Shown here: piece by piece, positions 5,292-10,980 of the stretch | Layout: each line of letters begins with the position of its first letter | Position numbering within the stretch: position 1 is the stretch's first letter | NCBI GenBank assembly: GCA_017960065.1 | Contig: JAGCZK010000131.1 | Span: forward strand, 1-12,614 | Source: Paludibacteraceae bacterium | GTDB lineage: Bacteria > Bacteroidota > Bacteroidia > Bacteroidales > Paludibacteraceae | Length of the DNA stretch: 12,614 bases | Direction: 5' to 3' | Translations under genes and position numbers: made by a program | The notes under the pieces: generated by a model | What the model saw: only the letters and a program-made list of their open reading frames with translations | Database searches by the model: none | Told to the model about the DNA's origin: nothing

Positions 5292-6932
5292 TCACTTTTT
5301 GCAACAGCAACGCGGCTGGAGCTGCTGGAAGAAGTCGTTGCCTTTGTCATCGACCAGAATGAATGCGGGGAAATCCTGCACTTCAATCTTCCAGATGGCC
5401 TCCATTCCCAATTCGGGATATTCGACACATTCAATTGACTTGATGTTGTTCTGAGCCAAGATAGCGGCCGGACCGCCAATCGATCCCAAATAGAAACCAC
5501 CGTACTTCTTGCAGGCATCCGTCACACATTGGGCACGGTTGCCCTTGGCCAGCATAATCAGGCTGCCTCCGTGGCTTTGGAACTCATCGACGTAGGGATC
5601 CATACGGCCGGCCGTGGTCGGTCCCATCGACCCGCAAGCCATACCGGCAGGAGTTTTGGCGGGGCCTGCATAATAAATCGGGTGGTCCTTGATGTATTGC
5701 GGCAGATCTTCGCCGGCATCGAGGCGGGCCTTGAGTTTGGCATGAGCGATATCGCGGCCTACAATAATGGTACCGTTAAGACTGAGGCGCGTAGCGACGG
5801 GATATTGGCTCAGCTGTTTGAGGATTTCGGCCATGGGACGGTTGAGATCGACACGAACGGCATCGCCTTCGCCAGCCTCGCGCAGAGCGGCCGGAATCAG
5901 CGTACCGGGTTGGTCGTCCATCTTCTCAATCCAAATGCCGTCCTTGTTGATTTTGCACTTGATGTTGCGGTCGGCCGAGCAGCTGACACCCAAACCGATC
6001 GGACAGCTGGCGCCGTGGCGCGGCAAGCGGATGATGCGCACGTCATGGGCCATGTATTTGCCACCGAATTGTGCTCCCAAACCGATTTTGTGGGCTTCTT
6101 CGAGCACTTGTTTCTCGAGTTCGATATCGCGGAAAGCGCGTCCGTATTCGTTGCCGGTAGTCGGCAGGTTGTCGTAATAGTGAGTCGAGGCCAGTTTCAC
6201 CGTCAGCAGGTTCTTCTCGGCCGAAGTGCCACCAATCACAAAGGCGATGTGGTAGGGCGGACAGGCGGCCGTACCGAGCGACTTCATCTTTTCGACCAGG
6301 AAGGGCACCAACGTCCCAGGGTTCTGGATACGGGCCTTGGTTTCTTGATACAGGTAGGTTTTGTTGGCAGAACCGCCACCCTTGGTCACGCACAGGAATT
6401 TGTATTCCATTCCTTCGGTGGCCTCGATGTCGATTTGGGCCGGCAGGTTGCACTTGGTGTTGACTTCCTCGTACATGGTAAGCGGGGCATTCTGCGAGTA
6501 ACGGAGGTTCTCTTCGGTGTAGGTTTTGAACACGCCCAACGACAATGCCTCTTCGTCGCAATAGCCGGTCCAAACCTGCTGGCCCTTTTCGCCATGGATA
6601 ATGGCCGTACCGGTATCCTGACACAAGGGGAGTTTGCCTTTGGCGGCGACTTCGGCGTTGCGCAAGAATGTGAGGGCCACATACTTGTCGTTTTCGCTGG
6701 CCTCGGGGTCAGACAAAATTTTGGCTACCTGCTCGTTGTGTGAGCGACGCAACAGAAACGACACATCGCGGAAGGCGGCGTTGGCCATGGCGGTCAGGCC
6801 TTCTTTCTGGATTTTGAGGATAGGTTTGCCCTCAAACTCACCCACCGACACGTAGTCTTTGGTCAAAAGATAGTACTCGGTGGTGTCTTCGCCCAACGGA
6901 AACGGGGGCTGATACTTAAATGTTACTGCCAT
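5292..6932 (-). CDS. Class I (iron-sulfur) fumarate hydratase, single chain
   Basis: A 546-residue class I fumarase interconverting fumarate and malate, of the E. coli FumA/FumB type. Three cysteines in family contexts, Cys104 (LCQDTGTA), Cys224 (TAACPPYH) and Cys318 (GLGVSC), correspond in position to the 4Fe-4S ligands of FumA (105, 224, 318). Other landmarks are GGGSANK (185-191), GGTSAEK (234-240), the second-domain TAGRMDPYVDEF (440-451) and GGPAA (486-490). The ATG at 6932 (MAVTFKYQPPFPLG) is the family-like start. The frame stays open upstream for 57 codons, but that extension is not fumarase-like. The enzyme is cytosolic and oxygen-labile, and fits the fumarate-respiring metabolism of Bacteroidales. 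The C-terminus RCCCKK is unusual. It is divergent from the acyl-CoA synthetase gene; no perfect promoter was seen. Confidence 0.95.
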   Translation of the reverse strand: MAVTFKYQPPFPLGEDTTEYYLLTKDYVSVGEFEGKPILKIQKEGLTAMANAAFRDVSFLLRRSHNEQVAKILSDPEASENDKYVALTFLRNAEVAAKGKLPLCQDTGTAIIHGEKGQQVWTGYCDEEALSLGVFKTYTEENLRYSQNAPLTMYEEVNTKCNLPAQIDIEATEGMEYKFLCVTKGGGSANKTYLYQETKARIQNPGTLVPFLVEKMKSLGTAACPPYHIAFVIGGTSAEKNLLTVKLASTHYYDNLPTTGNEYGRAFRDIELEKQVLEEAHKIGLGAQFGGKYMAHDVRIIRLPRHGASCPIGLGVSCSADRNIKCKINKDGIWIEKMDDQPGTLIPAALREAGEGDAVRVDLNRPMAEILKQLSQYPVATRLSLNGTIIVGRDIAHAKLKARLDAGEDLPQYIKDHPIYYAGPAKTPAGMACGSMGPTTAGRMDPYVDEFQSHGGSLIMLAKGNRAQCVTDACKKYGGFYLGSIGGPAAILAQNNIKSIECVEYPELGMEAIWKIEVQDFPAFILVDDKGNDFFQQLQPRCCCKK

Positions 6933-7077
6933 ATCAATCGTATTTACATTTGCGTGTAAAATTACAAAAAATTTCTTATTTCCACTTCGTTTGCAGGAGT
7001 CGTATCGACACAAATCACCCCACATTTGGGACAATCGCCCCTGAATAGCCACTTTCACCGATAGGCAAAACACAATT

Positions 7078-7093
7078 GCCAATAATAATTGGC
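7078..7093. repeat. Inverted repeat over the -33 region of the acyl-CoA synthetase promoter
   Basis: GCCAAT (7078-7083), spacer AATA, ATTGGC (7088-7093) is a perfect 6-bp dyad. Its right arm contains the TTG (7089-7091) that serves as the -33 element of the downstream promoter. Its placement suggests an operator for a dimeric repressor, but no regulator is identified. Confidence 0.45.
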
Positions 7094-7119
7094 GTTCGGC
7101 CAAATTCCGTCTAATTTTG
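7089..7119 (+). promoter_or_regulatory. Promoter of the acyl-CoA synthetase gene
   Basis: TTG (7089-7091), a 20-bp spacer and TAATTTTG (7112-7119) fit the Bacteroidota consensus. The predicted start near 7123 gives a leader of about 26 nt before the ATG at 7149. Confidence 0.65.
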
Positions 7120-7148
7120 CAAGTGCGTTAATCATTCAACACAGGTTT

Positions 7149-8780
7149 ATGAAACATTATCTTGCGTCGTTCGAAGAGTCGGTTCGCCAATATTGGAACA
7201 ATCCGGCACTGACGGACATCGAACCCAACATCACCAAAACCTACGGCCAGTTCGCCACCGAAATCGCCAAGTTGCATCTGCTGTTCGAAAAGGCCGGTAT
7301 CAAAAAAGGAGACAAAATCGCCATCTACGGCCGCAACACCAGCAACTGGGTGGTCGGCTACTTCGCCATATCAACCTACGAAGCTGTAGTGGTTTCCATT
7401 CTTTCGGACTTTAAGGCCGACGCCGTCCACAATCTGGTCAACCACAGCGAAGCCAAATTGCTGCTGACCGGCGACCTGGTATGGCCCAACCTGGACATCA
7501 ATATGATGCCCGACCTCGTGGCTGCCATTTGCCTGAAAGATTATAAGGTAGTCTTTTCCAAAGACCCGAAACTGGCCGCAACCGACATCGAATCGCTCTT
7601 TGCCGCCAAATACCCCAACGGCTACACAGCCGCCGACGTGGTTTATCCGAAGGACAACCTCGACGACCTGGCTCTGATCAACTACACCTCGGGCACGACC
7701 AGCGCTCCGAAGGGCGTGATGCTAACCCACCACTGCCTAAGCTCGAACGTGGTTTTCGCCATTGAGCACATTCCCAACCAACCCGGATGGAACGTCGTTT
7801 CGATGCTGCCCATGGCACACATGTTCGGCCTGGCCTTCGACTGCCTGTACCCGCTGACCAGCGGCTGCCACCTGAGCATTTTCACCAAAATGCCGGCTCC
7901 GCAAGCCCTGCTGAAAGCCTACTCGGAGATCAAACCCTACATGATTCTGACCGTACCGCTTGTTATCGAAAAGATGATCAAGAAGGCCGTGTTCCCCACC
8001 ATCAAGAAACCGTTGATGCGCGTGTTGTGGTACACGCCGATTGTCGGCGGCATCATCCGCAAAAAAGTTCACGACAAACTGTCGGACATCCTCGGCAACA
8101 CCCAAAACCTGATTATGGGCGGCGCCCCTCTGAACCACGAAGTGGAGAAATGCCTCAAACAAATCAAGCTCTGCTATACCGTAGGCTACGGCATGACCGA
8201 ATGCGGCCCGCTCATCAGCTACTGCGACTGGCGCTATTTCAAAGAGCGTTCGTGCGGCAAAATCATCGACCGCATGGAAGTGAAAATCGACTCGGAAGAC
8301 CCGTACAAGAAAGTCGGTGAGATTTTGGTACGCGGCGTTCAGGTGATGCAAGGGTACTACAAAAACGAAGAAGCCACTCGCGCCGTACTGACCGAAGACG
8401 GCTGGCTGCGCACCGGCGACCTGGGCATCATCGACAAAGACTACAACATCTTCATCCGCGGCCGTAACAAGAACATGATTCTCGGAGCCTCGGGCCAGAA
8501 CATCTACCCTGAAGAGATCGAAGGCAAGCTCAACAACCTGCCGTATGTGACCGAATCGCTGGTAGTCGAACGCGAAGGCAAACTGGTCGCATTGGTTTAT
8601 CCCAACCACGACGAGCTCAAAAGCGCCGGTCTGAGCGCCACGCCCGAAGTGATGAACCATACCTTGCACCAGCTCAACCGCCTGATACCGGCATTCTGCC
8701 GCGTCAGCAGCATCGAAATCGTTGACAAGGAGTTTGAAAAAACGCCCAAACGCAGCATCAAGCGTTTTATGTACCAATAA
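7149..8780 (+). CDS. AMP-binding acyl-CoA synthetase (long-chain fatty acid-CoA ligase-like)
   Basis: A 543-residue adenylate-forming enzyme. The P-loop is YTSGTTSAPKGV (179-190), the A5 motif is GYGMTECGP (346-354), A7 is WLRTGDLG (419-426), and the hinge/A8 region runs from IRGRNKNMILGASG (436-449) to NIYPEEIE (451-458). Such enzymes activate a carboxylic acid to acyl-AMP and then to acyl-CoA. The length and the A8 sequence point to fatty-acyl substrates, but chain length cannot be read. In the C-terminal TPKRSIKRF, the position of the A10 catalytic lysine in TPTxKIKR-type enzymes is Ser536 by ungapped alignment; Lys534 and Lys538 flank it. The ATG at 7149 is chosen because an upstream in-frame TTG (7089) overlaps the promoter. 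Peripheral membrane or cytosolic location is likely. Confidence 0.9.
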   Translation: MKHYLASFEESVRQYWNNPALTDIEPNITKTYGQFATEIAKLHLLFEKAGIKKGDKIAIYGRNTSNWVVGYFAISTYEAVVVSILSDFKADAVHNLVNHSEAKLLLTGDLVWPNLDINMMPDLVAAICLKDYKVVFSKDPKLAATDIESLFAAKYPNGYTAADVVYPKDNLDDLALINYTSGTTSAPKGVMLTHHCLSSNVVFAIEHIPNQPGWNVVSMLPMAHMFGLAFDCLYPLTSGCHLSIFTKMPAPQALLKAYSEIKPYMILTVPLVIEKMIKKAVFPTIKKPLMRVLWYTPIVGGIIRKKVHDKLSDILGNTQNLIMGGAPLNHEVEKCLKQIKLCYTVGYGMTECGPLISYCDWRYFKERSCGKIIDRMEVKIDSEDPYKKVGEILVRGVQVMQGYYKNEEATRAVLTEDGWLRTGDLGIIDKDYNIFIRGRNKNMILGASGQNIYPEEIEGKLNNLPYVTESLVVEREGKLVALVYPNHDELKSAGLSATPEVMNHTLHQLNRLIPAFCRVSSIEIVDKEFEKTPKRSIKRFMYQ

Positions 8781-8795
8781 ACATTTTCCATAGTA

Positions 8796-8837
8796 CAAAA
8801 AAAAGCGTTCCTGCCTTTTGTGACAGGAACGCTTTTT
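8796..8837. terminator. Bidirectional terminator between the acyl-CoA synthetase and DUF2007 genes
   Basis: A perfect 14-bp stem, AAAAAGCGTTCCTG (8800-8813) with CAGGAACGCTTTTT (8824-8837), has a 10-nt loop. Ts follow on the plus strand and As at 8797-8804 give a U run on the minus strand. It serves both converging transcripts. Confidence 0.93.
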
Positions 8838-8852
8838 AGTTATACACCCGAC

Positions 8853-9074
8853 TCAAGCCTTGCCCAACAGGTCTTTGGCCCGCTCCAGGTCGGCCGTCTG
8901 CACATAGAGCCGGACTCCGCCGGTCGCCACATGGAAGGCCTCTCCCATGATACTGTCGGAAAGAAACGCCTCTATCCCGGCATTCTGCAGCTCCTGCAAT
9001 GCCATGGTCGCTTCGATTTCGGTAGGAAAAGAAGCCAGTTCACAGAGGTTTTCTGGAATTTTGTTCGTTGTCAT
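8853..9074 (-). CDS. DUF2007-family small protein (putative signal-transducing)
   Basis: A 73-residue protein. The start MTTNKIPENLCELASF at 9074 is chosen because the longer frame (to 9146) would run into the preceding gene and adds unrelated residues. The pattern is that of DUF2007 (PF09413, named a putative prokaryotic signal-transducing protein): a strand (LCELASF), a helix (PTEIEATMALQELQNAG), then IEAFLSD, a loop (about 41-51), GGVRLYVQ and a C-terminal helix ERAKDLLG. The family resembles PII-like ferredoxin folds, but its biochemical role is not established. It lies 23 bp after the LytTR gene on the same strand and is probably cotranscribed, which suggests a linked signalling role. 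A terminator follows. Confidence 0.8.
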   Translation of the reverse strand: MTTNKIPENLCELASFPTEIEATMALQELQNAGIEAFLSDSIMGEAFHVATGGVRLYVQTADLERAKDLLGKA

Positions 9075-9097
9075 AGCGGTATCGATAAAAAAATTTA

Positions 9098-9991
9098 TCA
9101 GTTCTGCGAAGCCCCGGAAAAAAGCAGGAATGCTTCGGTGGTACAATCGCTGTACGATTTGGAAACCGGAATTTTCTTCACGTCGGGGATATCCATTTCC
9201 AAATCGACCTCATCCCCGTTCTTGCGAATGGAAGTAATGTGGATAAAATTTACCATATACGAGCGGTGACACCGCTGTATCGAGGTTTCGTTCAGTTCTT
9301 CGGCCACCCGTTTGAGCGAATTGCGCAACAGGTGTTTGGCCAGCTTGCCCTGATTGAGGTAATTGATCTCGACATAATTGTCGGCGGCTTCGATAAACAC
9401 AATATTGGAGGCCGATACCGAGAACCGCATCTCGCCTTTTTCGTCCTTGAACTGCAGAATCGCCTGCTCACGGGCGAACTGGCCATTCTCAAAGTATTTC
9501 AGGCGCTCTTTTTTGTCGGAATACGAGAAATACAGCCACGAAAAGGCATACGGAATGGCGATAATCAGAATGGTGTTGATATTGGCCTCCTTGAATATCG
9601 TGATGATACTCTCCATCGACCAAAACGACAGGTCGTCGCGCAACACAATGGCGTACAAGGTGTAAAATCCCGAAAGGATGATAATCTCACACAGCAGCCA
9701 CAACAGATACTCGGCATAGTACAACGTATGCTTGCGGACAAAGCGGTACATCAAAAAGCGACTGAAAGCCACCACCAGCACACCGGTCAGCACAATGAAG
9801 AAAGAGGCGAGAAAATAACCGAACGAGGACGTCTCCTGGTACCACGAGGACGAATCAAAGGGCTTGTAGGAATTGATAAAGATCAACGAGAACACGGCCG
9901 TGAAAATCACCAGTTTCACCAGATTTCCCTTGTTGGTCAAATAGGCTTCGACCTTACCTCCCTTTGTCAGCCAAATCAGATTTTTATTCAT
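9098..9991 (-). CDS. Membrane-bound LytTR-family transcriptional regulator
   Basis: A 297-residue protein with four predicted membrane helices (about 24-40, 58-79, 91-115 and 137-156), a short charged linker and a C-terminal LytTR DNA-binding domain (about 188-285). Key parts of the latter are ISNIVFIEAADNYVEI-like (actual: SNIVFIEAADNYVEIN, 195-210), the LLRNSLKRVAEEL segment, RCHRSYMVN (240-248) and KKIPVSKSY (272-280). There is no response-regulator receiver domain, so it probably acts as a one-component regulator sensing a membrane or envelope signal. The ATG at 9991 is preferred over an in-frame TTG at 10003, which lies about 7 nt from the predicted transcript start. Its own promoter overlaps the end of the upstream cyclo-ligase gene. 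Targets are unknown; autoregulation is possible. Confidence 0.88.
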   Translation of the reverse strand: MNKNLIWLTKGGKVEAYLTNKGNLVKLVIFTAVFSLIFINSYKPFDSSSWYQETSSFGYFLASFFIVLTGVLVVAFSRFLMYRFVRKHTLYYAEYLLWLLCEIIILSGFYTLYAIVLRDDLSFWSMESIITIFKEANINTILIIAIPYAFSWLYFSYSDKKERLKYFENGQFAREQAILQFKDEKGEMRFSVSASNIVFIEAADNYVEINYLNQGKLAKHLLRNSLKRVAEELNETSIQRCHRSYMVNFIHITSIRKNGDEVDLEMDIPDVKKIPVSKSYSDCTTEAFLLFSGASQN

Positions 9992-10013
9992 TCGTTTCTG
10001 CAATTGGTTAGTG

Positions 10014-10044
10014 CAAAGTTATAATTAAAAATCGGCTACGCAAA
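10014..10044 (-). promoter_or_regulatory. Promoter of the LytTR-DUF2007 pair, embedded in the cyclo-ligase 3' end
   Basis: The minus-strand -7 is TAACTTTG (plus 10014-10021) and the -33 is TTTG (plus 10041-10044), with a 19-bp spacer. The -33 lies within the last codons of the upstream coding sequence (stop at 10036-10038). The predicted start is near 10010, giving an 18-nt leader. It could allow the regulator to be expressed separately from the topoisomerase-tsaE-cyclo-ligase transcript. Confidence 0.7.
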
Positions 10045-10566
10045 AAAAACTTGACGCATAACGACATCTTCGGGCCCGACCGGCACCTGGTCAAAAATCT
10101 GGCAGGCAAAGCATACTCCTGTTTTACAAGCACTTATCGAAGCCAGAAACCGGTCGTAAAAACCTTTGCCTCTTCCCATACGATTTCCGGAGGCGTCGAA
10201 GGCCCGTCCGGGGACAATCACATAATCGAGCACTGCCGGGTCGGCAAATTCGGCGCCGTCGGGCTCTTGTATATGGTAAGCGCCTTCGCGCCAATGCCCG
10301 GTCAGGGGAGCCACTCGCAGACAGTCGCCGTCAACCACGGGCAGGTAGAACTGCTTTTCGGCCGATTCGCTGCCGACAAACTCCGACAAATCCAATTCGT
10401 CGGGGAGCGCCCAATAAGCCATCACATGCCGCGACTGCCGGTACAGGGGGTCGGCCTGCAAGAGCATGGCCACCCGACTGGCGGCCTCCCGGCGCTGCTG
10501 CAAGGACAGACCGGCCACGCGCCGCCGCACCTCTTGCCGTAGTTGTGCCTTATCCGACTGCATCAT
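10036..10566 (-). CDS. 5-formyltetrahydrofolate cyclo-ligase (5,10-methenyl-THF synthetase)
   Basis: A 176-residue enzyme that converts 5-formyl-THF to 5,10-methenyl-THF using ATP, returning folinate to the one-carbon pool. Landmarks are the basic N-terminus QLRQEVRRRV (8-17), AYWALPDELDL (50-60) and the nucleotide/Mg signature VPGRAFDASGNRMGRGKGFYDR (118-139), the standard PG-AFD--G-R-G-G-G-YDR pattern with one change (GRGKGF). The ATG at 10566 overlaps the tsaE stop as ATGA, indicating translational coupling; a second ATG follows directly. The C-terminus (VMRQVFFA) is short. No terminator separates it from the LytTR gene 44 bp downstream, so read-through is likely. Confidence 0.92.
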   Translation of the reverse strand: MMQSDKAQLRQEVRRRVAGLSLQQRREAASRVAMLLQADPLYRQSRHVMAYWALPDELDLSEFVGSESAEKQFYLPVVDGDCLRVAPLTGHWREGAYHIQEPDGAEFADPAVLDYVIVPGRAFDASGNRMGRGKGFYDRFLASISACKTGVCFACQIFDQVPVGPEDVVMRQVFFA

Positions 10567-10979
10567 AACTCAAAATCAATCAGGCGGTGACCGTCGGTAT
10601 CTTCCGACAAATACACCTTCAACACCTCATCGGGAAGCAGCGGCTCGATCAGTTCGGGCCACTCCATCAGGCACAGGCATCCGCTTTCGATGTAGTTTTC
10701 GTAGCCTAAGTCGATCACTTCGGCCAGTTGTTTGATGCGATAGAAATCGAAATGGAAGATCGGCTCACCTTCCGCATCGGTGTACTCGTTAACAATGGCA
10801 AAGGTGGGGCTGTTGACCGTATCGGTCACCCCTTTCTCATCGCACAGGGCCTTTATGAAGGTGGTTTTCCCCACCCCCATCGGACCATAAAAGGCAAGAA
10901 TCCGACGCTCGCCGATGGCGGCCAGAAATTGGGCGGCCACCGCACGAATCTGCGACAGACTGGTTATGGTTAACTGCAT
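10563..10979 (-). CDS. tsaE: tRNA threonylcarbamoyladenosine biosynthesis ATPase TsaE
   Basis: A 138-residue TsaE (YjeE), the P-loop ATPase that works with TsaB and TsaD to make the t6A37 modification on ANN-decoding tRNAs. The Walker A is GPMGVGKTT (32-40). Also present are the family motifs NSPTFAIVNEY (56-66), HFDFYRI (76-82) and LMEWPE (104-109). The length is normal. The ATG is 1 base after the topoisomerase stop (TGATATG) and its own stop overlaps the next ATG, so it sits in a tightly coupled operon. This pairing with the topoisomerase has no obvious functional logic beyond cotranscription. Confidence 0.95.
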   Translation of the reverse strand: MQLTITSLSQIRAVAAQFLAAIGERRILAFYGPMGVGKTTFIKALCDEKGVTDTVNSPTFAIVNEYTDAEGEPIFHFDFYRIKQLAEVIDLGYENYIESGCLCLMEWPELIEPLLPDEVLKVYLSEDTDGHRLIDFEL

Positions 10980-10980
10980 A

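Noticed and set aside
5529..6743. A 404-codon open frame on the plus strand opposite fumarase
   Set aside because: Fully antisense to a conserved enzyme and without recognisable motifs; a codon-bias shadow.
6945..6952. TACATTTG, a plus-strand -7-like match between fumarase and the acyl-CoA synthetase
   Set aside because: No -33 element at the right distance, and a better promoter lies just before the gene; likely chance.
6933..7103. N-terminal extension of fumarase by 57 residues
   Set aside because: The upstream residues are not fumarase-like, and the ATG at 6932 gives the expected N-terminus and length.
7737..8798. A 353-codon open frame on the minus strand opposite the acyl-CoA synthetase
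   Set aside because: Antisense shadow; it also starts beyond the terminator of the real gene and has no domain.
9239..10024. A 261-codon open frame opposite the LytTR gene
   Set aside because: Antisense to a well-supported regulator and without recognisable domains.
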